DNA of 64,000 nucleotides from Gordoniibacillus chartarius (GTDB lineage Bacteria; Bacillota; Bacilli; Paenibacillales; NBRC-103111): contig NZ_JBHLWN010000105.1 in assembly GCF_042432825.1 (NCBI RefSeq), positions 1 to 64,000 on the forward strand, in the 5' to 3' direction. Under the pieces are notes generated by a model, which saw only the letters and a list, made by a program, of their open reading frames with translations, was not told the origin of the DNA and ran no database searches. Shown piece after piece: positions 8,467 through 16,204 of this stretch (position 1 is the stretch's first letter; every line of letters starts with the position of its first letter). Made by a program: the position numbers and the translations under genes.

Positions 8467-8495
8467 TAAACGGCGAACCGCTAAAAAAAGTTGCA
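8467..8495 (-). promoter_or_regulatory. Probable autoregulated ECF promoter
   Basis: Minus strand: -35 TGCAAC (8490-8495), a 17-base spacer beginning with seven T, and -10 CGTTTA (8467-8472). This fits the (T)GmAAC-T-rich-CGT architecture of Firmicute ECF promoters and lies 26 bases before the sigma gene's GTG. Confidence 0.6.
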
Positions 8496-8539
8496 CCAGG
8501 TTCCTGAAAAAATTATCTCTATAAGCATAGCAAAAAATG

Positions 8540-8680
8540 ACCGGTCGGTACATATCCAAAAGAACAACTGAACTGCCTAATTGCGCCAACGGAAAAGTCC
8601 GCAGCTGCGGGCTTCCGGGAATTGGACTAATTGAACGTGTCCCAGCTGATTCCACTAACAAAAGCTTTACCCTTTTGCTC
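8540..8680. repeat. Possible interspersed repeat element
   Basis: A non-coding stretch with GC-richer blocks, the palindrome CCGCAGCTGCGG (about 8599-8610) and two copies of CTAATTG (about 8579 and 8629). It is open on both strands without ribosome binding sites. It resembles degenerate elements dispersed in Paenibacillus genomes, but this is recollection plus appearance. A second copy is not present in the window. Confidence 0.3.
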
Positions 8681-8816
8681 CTCATCCTGAAGCCGCTCTA
8701 CGTTTCCGCCACTGCGTAACTTCAAAATTCTTGATGTCCGGCATAATACTTAAGCAAATCTTAACATAAGATCTTTATAGCTACATCAATTCTTACTGTA
8801 GGGAGCGTGATCCGGT

Positions 8817-9086
8817 TTGAGATCCATGAAAACAAAGATTGCTATGCTTCTTGCGTGTTCCAGCTTGATGGCCCCGAGCGCCATAAGCGCCGCAACAGAC
8901 ACTGGAGATCCCCCAACCTACATAATGAAAAACGGGATAACCCACACCTATGTCCATGGTATTTATGTTCCTGGCATTTATATAAATGTTAATGAAGATA
9001 CGAGGGTAGTATACATCCCGGGGGTGGGCGTAATAGCGGTCGATAAGGATGCGCTTTTGCCAAACGGGGCTAGTCTCATACATTAG
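8817..9086 (+). CDS. Small secreted protein of unknown function
   Basis: An 89-residue protein I do not recognise. It has a clear signal peptide (MKTKIAMLLACSSLMAPSAISA, cleavage probably after SAISA) and a mature part of about 60 residues rich in Tyr, Val, Gly and Ile with an alternating pattern (YVHGIYVPGIYINV, VVYIPGVGVIAV) that suggests beta structure. GGGAGCG at 8801-8807 favours the TTG at 8817; the ATG at 8826 is the alternative. It is monocistronic and followed by a hairpin (9104-9133). Base composition is more AT-rich than the flanks, as for the collagen-like gene beyond it. Confidence 0.6.
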   Translation: MRSMKTKIAMLLACSSLMAPSAISAATDTGDPPTYIMKNGITHTYVHGIYVPGIYINVNEDTRVVYIPGVGVIAVDKDALLPNGASLIH

Positions 9087-9459
9087 TTGATCCACAATTT
9101 CCGTTGAGCATCGAGTATTATCTCGATGCTCAAATTTCATCATACCGAGCTCAAAACAAAAGTGTCCGACTGCTTTTATCCCCGAATTATCCATCCTGTT
9201 ACTAATCTATCGCCGAAAATGACTGTTACAACTGTTACATGTTATTATTGCAATCCGTCCAAGCGTTTCCTCCGCAGTTCCTTTTCGTGTCCGTTTAACC
9301 CCTATGTTGTTCGATATTCAGCGTTGTTCATTAAGTCGAGTTATGTCAAGCTACATGTTGCCGAGTTGCCCATATTTTCGAATCAGGGCCATCATCCAAT
9401 CCACTTGAGTCCCAAAACGTTAATATATAGTGCACGTTATTTGGGAGGTGTTCGCTACT
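9087..9459. other. AT-rich gap before the collagen-like gene
   Basis: Apart from the stem-loop at 9104-9133 I see no gene. An open frame at 9126-9473 has no ribosome binding site and runs into the collagen gene, so it is not called. The last 60 bases should contain the promoter of the collagen-like gene, but no convincing SigA or SigK box was found. Confidence 0.4.
9104..9137 (+). terminator. Stem-loop after the small secreted protein gene
   Basis: A perfect 12-bp inverted repeat, TTGAGCATCGAG / CTCGATGCTCAA, with a 6-base loop 18 bases after the stop codon. Only a weak T-run (ATTTC) follows, so it may act as a terminator or an mRNA-stabilising hairpin. Confidence 0.6.
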
Positions 9460-10020
9460 TTGGGTATTGTTAAAAATATACAGGGGCCACCTGGGCCTCG
9501 AGGGCCACAAGGGCCACCTGGAATACAAGGGCCACCGGGACCACCTGGGCCTCAAGGGCCTTTAGGGCCGACAGGACCTACTCTAACACCGGCATTTGGT
9601 TATGCAGTTAAAACTTCAACGGCGCTGAGTAATTTTGTTATCAATACGCCTGTTGAGTATTCGAATAACGGTCCCATTAATGATGTTCTCTTTACTGGAA
9701 CAGGATTACAAGTCCAACGTAATGGTACGTATCATATACAATTTGCTGCAAGCTGCTTTCAAACAAGCATTGATGGCAACGATGCATTATTGACTTTAGC
9801 AATAAGACTTAATGGAGCTACCATACCCGGAATTCAGTTTTTTCCTAGATTGACGTTGGAAACGACAGATCCTGGATTCGATGTCAGCCACACAATCCCG
9901 ACGAATCTTTCATTAATATTCCAGTTAAGCTCAGGTGACCTTGTAGAAGTAATTCCAATTTCACCAACAGCTAATACTTCTTATGGAACCGCATATCTGC
10001 AGATATTACAAATTTTATAG
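9460..10020 (+). CDS. Collagen-like protein with C-terminal globular domain
   Basis: A 186-residue protein with a short N-terminus (MGIVKNIQ), about 11 Gly-X-Y triplets (GPPGPRGPQGPPGIQGPPGP onward to GPTGPT), then a globular domain of about 145 residues. The globular domain has alternating hydrophobic strands and YHIQFAASC, resembling the TNF/C1q-like trimerisation heads of BclA-type exosporium glycoproteins. Known relatives form filaments on spore or cell surfaces; surface location here is inference, as no signal peptide is present. GGGAGGTG at 9443-9450 selects the TTG at 9460 over the earlier GTG at 9430. It is noticeably AT-richer than neighbouring genes, consistent with acquisition or a surface-gene bias. 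Confidence 0.85.
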   Translation: MGIVKNIQGPPGPRGPQGPPGIQGPPGPPGPQGPLGPTGPTLTPAFGYAVKTSTALSNFVINTPVEYSNNGPINDVLFTGTGLQVQRNGTYHIQFAASCFQTSIDGNDALLTLAIRLNGATIPGIQFFPRLTLETTDPGFDVSHTIPTNLSLIFQLSSGDLVEVIPISPTANTSYGTAYLQILQIL

Positions 10021-10149
10021 TTGCAAGGCTGAACTTAACTTTCACTGACATCGCTAGACTACCCGGCCACAGGAACCTGCATGTACAGAGCCATTTTATC
10101 TTTTCAAGGCAAAACTCTTTGGGCGGTAGCTTCTATGCTAATAAAAGTA

Positions 10150-12669
10150 TCATTCGCTCCCGAAAGCCGAAAGCTTCGTCTCGATCCGCAGCCCGTTCGG
10201 CTTTGCCGCCATCCTTACAGCTCCGTTGAGATCGGTTCGCAGTAGGTCCGCTCCTCCCGCCTCAAGCCGCTCAACGACGTCAGGCGAAGGATGGCCATAG
10301 CTGTTGCGCGCCCCAACGGAAATAACGGCGAGCTTCGGCTGCCAGCGCTGCAGCCACATATCCGTTGTCGACGTCTTGCTGCCATGATGGGCAACTTTCA
10401 TCACATCGACGGGCGCGCCCTCGCCGCGGGAATAGTCGGGATGGCTCCGCAATGCTGAAAGCACGGATACCTCCTGGGATTTCTCCATGTCCCCGGTAAA
10501 CAGCCAACGATACCCGGACATCTGAAGCAGAAACACGATCGACTCGTTGTTTTGCTTGGCTGCCAGCCGCAGTGCCGGATCTGGTTCGCCCGCCCGGCCC
10601 GGCAGGATCGACAGCTTGGAGTGCCTGTCAAGCTCGATGCTCCGCAGCGTTGTCGAAGAGATGAGCGGAACTTTTTTATCGAGGAGAGTTCGAAACAATT
10701 GTTCAACCTTTGCCTCCGACTTTAGCGTCCCGTTGAAGACGAATTTTCCAATAGGGATTTCCTCGGCTACCGCTTGCAACCCGCCCAGATGATCGATATC
10801 CTCATGCGTCGAAATAACGTAATCCAGCTTGTGTACGCCGCGATGCTTCAATAGAGGCACGACGACGCTTCGCCCGACCTCGAACGGCTTGCGCCGTTCT
10901 TTCCATTCCTCGCCCGGCTTCCGGAACGTCAGCGTACCGCCGCCGTCCACTAACATGTACTTCCCTGCAGGCGTACGAATTAATGCGGAATCGCCCTGCC
11001 CGACATCGAGGAACTCCACCCAGCCCGTGCGGTTAAAGCGATCCGGCGTATATCCGTAATAGAGAAGCAGCACAAGTCCTGCCGTCGCCGCCGAAATCGG
11101 CCATATTGGCCTGCGCTCAGCGTCGACCGCCTGCGCATCGACTCGCGCTGCCAATGCCCGATACAGCATAACGAAACCGGCAAAATACAATACCGTCCAC
11201 ACCGGTGACGGCGTCGGCCATATAAGCTGAAATCCGTCGATGTCGGCCATCTTCTCGATCGCCCATACCGTTGCCCGGCTCAGCAGTCCGCTCAAGCTGC
11301 CGAACGGCTGGCCGGCAGGAGGAACTAATAAGCCGACGAAAAGCGCAATAAGCGCTGACGGGAACAACAGCAGGCTGAATATCGGGACAAACATCGTATT
11401 GGCCAGCCAGGACAGCATGGAAAAGCCGTTAAAGTACGTTACGGTTACCGGAAATGAAACGATTTGCGATACAATGGTGATGGCTGCTGCCTGTTTCACC
11501 CGTTCATGCCGGAAGGGCAGCAGGCGCGATACCCGCGATACGCCGATGAGCAGCGCCGCCGTAATAAGAAAAGATAGCTGAAAGCCGACATCAAACAAAT
11601 AGTAAGGCTCCCAGGCGAGCATCGCCCACGCCGCCAAAGCGGTCAAATTCAGCCCGTCCTTGAGCCAGCCGCGTCTGGCTGCATAGAGCGCCAGCATCGC
11701 TACAAGCCCCGCCCTCACGATCGATGGCGATGCGCCGGTGAGCACGATATAACCCGGCATTAGCGCGATGCCGACCCAAAGCGACGTCTCCTTCGTCACT
11801 CGGAGCAGCTTCAGCAGACCGAACACAAGCCCGAGGAAGATCGCCACATTCATTCCCGATATCGCCAAAATATGCGTTAAGCCCAGCTTGGAAAACTGTG
11901 AATATTGCTCCGGATTCATATCCTCCTGCCAGCCGATCAGCATACTCTTCATCAGGCCCGACTGATCCGACGGAAAGATCGTGTCCATGCGTTCAGCCAG
12001 CCCAGCACGCAGTCTATCGTTCCAGAGCAGCAGCGTAGACGGAGCGAGCTGGAGCTGCTCCCCCTTCGTAACGTTCACTTGCTCCATCCCCTTGCTGCTG
12101 ATGAGCCAATGGATATGCTGATGACGTAAATACCGGCGATAATCGAAGCCTCCGAAATTGCGGCTCGGCTCGGGGCGAAGCAGCACGCCTCCATCAAGCT
12201 CCACATGATCTCCCCGCTCCCATTGCTTGGCAAGCTGTTGATCTTCTTTTTCCAGCAACCGAACGCTGACCCGCATTCGTTCCTCCATCGGTGCGATCCG
12301 TGTCTCGCCCAAGGTTAGCGAAGCAGCCTGCAGGACGAATACGGCTCGATCCCCGTCGACGTCGACTGCAGATGCAATGCGGCCTTCCGCTTTCACTTCG
12401 CTCCCGGAAAGTTCGTCCATATGCTCGGCTAAAGAAGAAAGGCCGGTGACGTTGCGGCTATCCCGCCAATCGGTATAGCCGCAAGATGCGAACAGCAGCA
12501 ATAAAGCCGCACCTAACCAACCGCCGGGCAGCCTCAGCAGCCACACGAACAACGCCGAAATTCCGGCAATTACAGTCAGCCAAACGGGAACGTGCAGCTG
12601 AGGCCATTGAAATGAAGCTGCACTGCCCGCAATCCAACTAACGACAAACCAAGTCAGCGGCCTGTTCAT
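10150..12669 (-). CDS. comEC: Competence protein ComEC, DNA-uptake channel
   Basis: ComEC carries single-stranded DNA across the membrane during transformation. The 839-residue product has an N-terminal membrane/OB region (DUF4131), the multi-spanning Competence domain (about 230-500), and a C-terminal metallo-beta-lactamase domain with HEDIDHLGG, LFTGDME and AHHGS. Full length for the family. The GGAGTGAG site supports the ATG at 12669 rather than the in-frame codon 8 residues earlier. It is separated from comEB by a strong terminator (12692-12742), so it may need its own promoter or read-through. The next genes downstream on the same strand are the ECF sigma pair. Confidence 0.95.
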   Translation of the reverse strand: MNRPLTWFVVSWIAGSAASFQWPQLHVPVWLTVIAGISALFVWLLRLPGGWLGAALLLLFASCGYTDWRDSRNVTGLSSLAEHMDELSGSEVKAEGRIASAVDVDGDRAVFVLQAASLTLGETRIAPMEERMRVSVRLLEKEDQQLAKQWERGDHVELDGGVLLRPEPSRNFGGFDYRRYLRHQHIHWLISSKGMEQVNVTKGEQLQLAPSTLLLWNDRLRAGLAERMDTIFPSDQSGLMKSMLIGWQEDMNPEQYSQFSKLGLTHILAISGMNVAIFLGLVFGLLKLLRVTKETSLWVGIALMPGYIVLTGASPSIVRAGLVAMLALYAARRGWLKDGLNLTALAAWAMLAWEPYYLFDVGFQLSFLITAALLIGVSRVSRLLPFRHERVKQAAAITIVSQIVSFPVTVTYFNGFSMLSWLANTMFVPIFSLLLFPSALIALFVGLLVPPAGQPFGSLSGLLSRATVWAIEKMADIDGFQLIWPTPSPVWTVLYFAGFVMLYRALAARVDAQAVDAERRPIWPISAATAGLVLLLYYGYTPDRFNRTGWVEFLDVGQGDSALIRTPAGKYMLVDGGGTLTFRKPGEEWKERRKPFEVGRSVVVPLLKHRGVHKLDYVISTHEDIDHLGGLQAVAEEIPIGKFVFNGTLKSEAKVEQLFRTLLDKKVPLISSTTLRSIELDRHSKLSILPGRAGEPDPALRLAAKQNNESIVFLLQMSGYRWLFTGDMEKSQEVSVLSALRSHPDYSRGEGAPVDVMKVAHHGSKTSTTDMWLQRWQPKLAVISVGARNSYGHPSPDVVERLEAGGADLLRTDLNGAVRMAAKPNGLRIETKLSAFGSE

Positions 12670-12691
12670 CCAACTCACTCCATCTCCGCGC

Positions 12692-12742
12692 AAAATAAAA
12701 AAACACCTCGACCCGGCGCTTGAAAAACCCGGATCGAGGTGC
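12692..12742 (-). terminator. Terminator between comEB and comEC
   Basis: Minus strand: CACCTCGATCCGGG pairs with CCGGGTCGAGGTG and is followed by seven T, only 23 bases upstream of the comEC start. It may attenuate comEC relative to comEB. Confidence 0.88.
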
Positions 12743-12766
12743 TTCCTCGATGTGCTTCTATTCGAT

Positions 12767-13282
12767 TTATTGCGTCACTTCGGTAATGGTTCCCGGCGGC
12801 GGTTCGTAAGCGCCGATACGCCGGAACGAAATGCCTCTTGCCTTCATGAGCGCTTCAACCTTCTCGCTGTCCTTCGGATAGGCCCGGTGAAAGACGATCT
12901 CCGTAACGCCGCTGTTGGCCAGCATATTGGCGCATGTCCAGCACGGCTGATCGGTGACGTAGACCGTAGACCCTTCCCGATCTTCCCGGTCCGTAAAAAG
13001 CAGCAAATTTTGCTCGGCATGGATCGTCCGCACGCACCGCTGCTTTTTCACCAGCTCTTCGCCAACATCTGTCTTTTTCACTTCATACTCTTCAACGAGC
13101 ATGCAGCCCGCTTCCGAGCAGTCGGGCACGCCCATTGGGGCCCCGTTATAGGCGGTGCCCAGCAGCTTCTTGCCTTGTACGAGTACTGCGCCGACGTGAC
13201 GGCGACCGCACTGGGAGCGCGTAGAAGCCATAAAGGCGATGTCCATAAAATAAGTGTCCCAATCTTTACGCTGAATTCCCAC
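12767..13282 (-). CDS. comEB: dCMP deaminase family protein ComEB
   Basis: A 171-residue zinc deoxycytidylate deaminase (dCMP to dUMP). The zinc motifs are HAE (TIHAEQN) and PCWTCAN (PCxxC); TRSQCGRRHVGAVLV is typical of the family. In B. subtilis the gene lies in the comE operon but is not needed for uptake. The start is a GTG with GGGGATCGG upstream. Here it sits between metY and comEC instead of directly after comEA. Confidence 0.93.
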   Translation of the reverse strand: MGIQRKDWDTYFMDIAFMASTRSQCGRRHVGAVLVQGKKLLGTAYNGAPMGVPDCSEAGCMLVEEYEVKKTDVGEELVKKQRCVRTIHAEQNLLLFTDREDREGSTVYVTDQPCWTCANMLANSGVTEIVFHRAYPKDSEKVEALMKARGISFRRIGAYEPPPGTITEVTQ

Positions 13283-13313
13283 GCCGATCCCCGTCCTTTA
13301 CTAAGTGCAGTTA

Positions 13314-14606
13314 TTAACTTTGACTTGCCCGTATAGCCTGATCGAGATCATACAAAATGTCGTCAATCGCTTCCGTGCCGATCGACAACCGAATCATACC
13401 CGGGCTGACGCCCGCGTTCAGCTGCTCTTCTTCGGCAAGCTGCTGATGAGTCGTGCTGGCCGGGTGGATGATCAGCGACTTCGAATCGCCGACATTGGCC
13501 AAGTGAGAGAACAGCTTGACGGCATCGATGACTTTGCGGCCTGCGTCCACCCCGCCCTTAATGCCGAAGGTGAGTATCGCGCCCTGCCCTTTAGGCAAAT
13601 ATTTGCGCGCAAGCTCGTACGACGGGTGACTTGGCAAGCCGGCATAGCTCACCCAATCGACCGCTTCGTGCTCCTCCAAAAATCGGGCAACCCGGAGCGC
13701 GTTGGAGCTGTGCCGTTCCATTCGCAGATGAAGCGTCTCCAAGCCCTGCAGCAGCAGAAACGAATTGAACGGAGAAATGGACGCCCCCATATCGCGCAAT
13801 AGCTGAACACGCGCTTTGATGATGTAGGCGATCGGTCCGACAGCGTCGGTATACACGACTCCATGATAGCTCGGATCCGGCTCCGTCAAGCCTGGGAATT
13901 TGCCGCTCCCCTTCCAGTCAAACCTGCCGCCATCAACGATGACGCCGCCGATGGAGGTGCCGTGACCGCCGATGAACTTGGTCGCGGAATGGACGACGAT
14001 GTCGGCTCCGTGTTCGATTGGACGCAGCAGGTACGGACTTGGGAACGTGTTGTCGACGATCAGCGGGATACCGTGCTCATGAGCGATTGCCGCAACCGCC
14101 TCGATGTCGAGAACGTCGCCTCGCGGGTTACCGATCGTTTCGGCGTAGAGCGCCTTCGTCTTGTCGGTGATGGCGGCCCGGAAATTCGCCGGTTCGCTGG
14201 AATCGACAAACTTGACGTGCACACCGAGCTTCGGAAGCGTCGTCGAAAACAAGTTGTATGTACCGCCGTACAGCGAGGAGGAAGCGACGATCTCATCTCC
14301 CGCACCGGCGATATTAAGAATCGAATACGTGATCGCAGCTTGTCCGGAAGCTGTAGCAAGGGCTGCAGGCGCACCTTCCAAAGCTGCGATCCGTTTCTCG
14401 AAAACATCCGTTGTCGGGTTCATAATCCGGGAATAAATGTTTCCGAACTCCTTAAGGGCGAACAAATTCGCCGCGTGCTCGGAATCGCGGAATCCGTAGG
14501 AAGTAGTCTGGTAGAGCGGGACAGCGCGGGCTCCCGTGGTCGGGTCGATTTCCTGGCCGGCGTGAATAGCCAGTGTTTCAATCGATAGCTTGCGTTCCTC
14601 TGTCAT
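13314..14606 (-). CDS. metY: O-acetylhomoserine sulfhydrylase (PLP enzyme)
   Basis: It catalyses O-acetylhomoserine + sulfide to homocysteine + acetate in the methionine/cysteine pathway. The 430-residue product is a full-length Cys/Met metabolism PLP enzyme: YSRIMNPTTDVFEKR, ASGQAAI, NTFPSPYL and SATKFIGGHGTSIGG with the PLP-binding lysine. The long MetY-type insert GGRFDWKGSGKFP distinguishes it from cystathionine gamma-synthase. GAGGAGG precedes the ATG. It lies inside the comE locus between comEA and comEB. No S-box or T-box precedes it; only a CAATTG-N4-CAATTG repeat is seen at 14662-14677. Confidence 0.93.
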   Translation of the reverse strand: MTEERKLSIETLAIHAGQEIDPTTGARAVPLYQTTSYGFRDSEHAANLFALKEFGNIYSRIMNPTTDVFEKRIAALEGAPAALATASGQAAITYSILNIAGAGDEIVASSSLYGGTYNLFSTTLPKLGVHVKFVDSSEPANFRAAITDKTKALYAETIGNPRGDVLDIEAVAAIAHEHGIPLIVDNTFPSPYLLRPIEHGADIVVHSATKFIGGHGTSIGGVIVDGGRFDWKGSGKFPGLTEPDPSYHGVVYTDAVGPIAYIIKARVQLLRDMGASISPFNSFLLLQGLETLHLRMERHSSNALRVARFLEEHEAVDWVSYAGLPSHPSYELARKYLPKGQGAILTFGIKGGVDAGRKVIDAVKLFSHLANVGDSKSLIIHPASTTHQQLAEEEQLNAGVSPGMIRLSIGTEAIDDILYDLDQAIRASQS

Positions 14607-14661
14607 GCATTCATTCCTCCTCTTAGGGCAGGCCCTGGATAAAGACTCTATTATTTTCTCA

Positions 14662-14677
14662 CAATTGCCAACAATTG
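14662..14677. promoter_or_regulatory. CAATTG direct/palindromic repeat upstream of metY
   Basis: Two CAATTG hexamers four bases apart (14662-14667 and 14672-14677) lie about 60 bases before the metY start, next to a TAATAG -10-like sequence on the minus strand. It could be a repressor site of a sulfur regulator. No known motif is claimed. Confidence 0.3.
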
Positions 14678-14687
14678 AAAAGCGATA

Positions 14688-15128
14688 TTACGAGCTTCCG
14701 GCCTTGACGAAAGGTCTCAGCTTTTCGAAGACCTTATCGCCGATCCCTTTCACATCCTTCAGCTGTTCGACGCTTTGAAACGCACCGAGCTTGCTGCGCA
14801 GCTCCAGAATCGCTTTCCCTTTGCTTTCGCCGATACCAGGCAGTGTAAGCAGCTGCTCCAACGTAGCTGTGTTGAGATCGAGCATACCGTCCGCTGCGGC
14901 TGCCGGGGCCTCCTTCTTCCCGTCGTCCTCCGAATCGCCGACCGCTTTAGGAAGAGCCTCCACAGGCAGCGGAGAGGGGGTTTCCTCTTGCTGCAGCAGC
15001 GCCTCCATTTCTTCATTATAGGCTTCCCGCGGCGGCTCCGGCGGCGTCGCTTGAAGAACGCCGTACAAACCCGTTCCACCGACGGCGAGCAGAAATGCGG
15101 CTGCGACAATCGTTTTTTTGCTCAGCAT
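14688..15128 (-). CDS. comEA: Competence DNA receptor ComEA, short form
   Basis: ComEA is the membrane-anchored receptor that binds incoming double-stranded DNA. The 146-residue product has one membrane segment (about 6-27), an acidic/Pro-rich linker (about 28-82), and the C-terminal tandem helix-hairpin-helix domain: LDLNTATLEQLLTLPGIGESKGKAI and LKDVKGIGDKVFEKL, here cited as separate halves. It is shorter than the B. subtilis protein (205 residues) and appears to lack the SLBB-like oligomerisation domain between membrane and HhH parts. AAGGAG is 6 bases from the ATG at 15128, so that start is chosen over 15134. Confidence 0.92.
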   Translation of the reverse strand: MLSKKTIVAAAFLLAVGGTGLYGVLQATPPEPPREAYNEEMEALLQQEETPSPLPVEALPKAVGDSEDDGKKEAPAAAADGMLDLNTATLEQLLTLPGIGESKGKAILELRSKLGAFQSVEQLKDVKGIGDKVFEKLRPFVKAGSS

Positions 15129-15266
15129 AAGCATCTCCTTCCATAAACCTTCATATTTGATCGGCCACTTACATATACATGGTGATCAGTAGGGAACTGC
15201 TCTCATGACGTCTGTCAGGCGGAGTTTACCCGAATACTATGTGCCTGGTAACGGGAGGGGTTCTAG

Positions 15267-16103
15267 GTGAAAGCAGGATTCATAGGAACGGGGAGCATGG
15301 GTAGCATCTTGATCGAAGCCTTCATCCAATCCGGGGTGCTGAATCCGGAGCAAATCATCGTGGGCAACCGAACGGCTGCCAAGGCTGAGCGGCTCGCCGA
15401 AGCATATCCCGGAATGCGTGTAGCGGTATCAAATGCGGAGCTTGTGGAAGAGAGCGACCTCGTATTTCTGTGCATTAAGCCGTCCGAATATAAGTGCGTT
15501 ATCGACGAAATCAAGGATGTAGCACAGCCCGGACAAATCGTGGTTTCGATAACAAGCCCCGTATTGATCCGACATCTGGAGTCCCAGCTAACCTGCAAAG
15601 TGATGAAAATGATTCCGAGCATTACGAACTATGCGCTTAGCGGTGCCACGCTGATGATTTTCGGCGAAAGGCTCAGCGACAGCGATAAAGTGATGCTCGA
15701 GAACATGCTGGCCCATATTTCGGCTCCGATCGCCGTAACGGAGGAATACACCCGCATTTGCTCGGACTTGTCATCCGTCGGTCCCGCGTTCCTTTCGTAT
15801 TTCGTCCAGCAGTTCATCGATGCGGCGGTTGAGAAAACCGGCATTCCGCGCGGCGTCGCAACGCAGCTGGCCAGCGAAATGGTGCTCGGCACCGGCAAGC
15901 TGCTGACGACCGGCGGCTTCGACCCGGTCTCGCTTCAGAAGCGCGTCACCGTCCCCGGCGGCATTACCGAAGCCGGACTGCGGCTGATGGACTCCGAGCT
16001 GGACGGCATGTTCGATCGTCTCGTCAAAGCGACCCATGCGAAATACGACGAAGATGTGGAAAAAATCGAAGCGCAATTCGCCGCAGCGAAAGAACGGGCC
16101 TAG
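15267..16103 (+). CDS. comER: ComER, pyrroline-5-carboxylate-reductase-like protein
   Basis: A 278-residue member of the ProC/F420-oxidoreductase fold, divergent from the comE locus as in B. subtilis. It has the Rossmann motif GFIGTGSMG at the N-terminus and the P5CR-type C-terminal helix region SSVGPAFLSYFVQQF...VTVPGGITEAGL (cited in parts). ComER has been linked to sporulation/competence control in Bacillus, but its reaction is not settled. The start is a GTG with GGGAGGGG upstream; it ends before a bidirectional terminator. Confidence 0.92.
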   Translation: MKAGFIGTGSMGSILIEAFIQSGVLNPEQIIVGNRTAAKAERLAEAYPGMRVAVSNAELVEESDLVFLCIKPSEYKCVIDEIKDVAQPGQIVVSITSPVLIRHLESQLTCKVMKMIPSITNYALSGATLMIFGERLSDSDKVMLENMLAHISAPIAVTEEYTRICSDLSSVGPAFLSYFVQQFIDAAVEKTGIPRGVATQLASEMVLGTGKLLTTGGFDPVSLQKRVTVPGGITEAGLRLMDSELDGMFDRLVKATHAKYDEDVEKIEAQFAAAKERA

Positions 16104-16129
16104 CCGGCCGCAACAGCCCGACAAAACGC

Positions 16130-16175
16130 AAAGCGGCCGTACCTTCCCTCAGTAGAGGGTGGTTCGGCCGCTTTC
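16130..16175. terminator. Bidirectional terminator between comER and leuS
   Basis: AAGCGGCCGTACC pairs with GGTTCGGCCGCTTT, with an internal CCCTC/GAGGG hairpin. T-rich ends occur on both strands, as expected between convergent genes. Confidence 0.85.
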
Positions 16176-16204
16176 GGTGCTTCCGAGAGCGCTGCTGCAA
16201 TTCG

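Noticed and set aside
8464..8719. Short frames on both strands around 8.5-8.7 kb
   Set aside because: They overlap the ECF promoter and a likely non-coding repeat; no ribosome binding sites.
9126..9473. 115-codon rightward frame before the collagen gene
   Set aside because: No ribosome binding site and it runs past the supported TTG start of the collagen-like gene in another frame.
9483..9585. Repetitive triplet-rich tract that could be read as a DNA repeat array
   Set aside because: It encodes Gly-X-Y collagen triplets; there are no spacers or palindromic repeats as in CRISPR.
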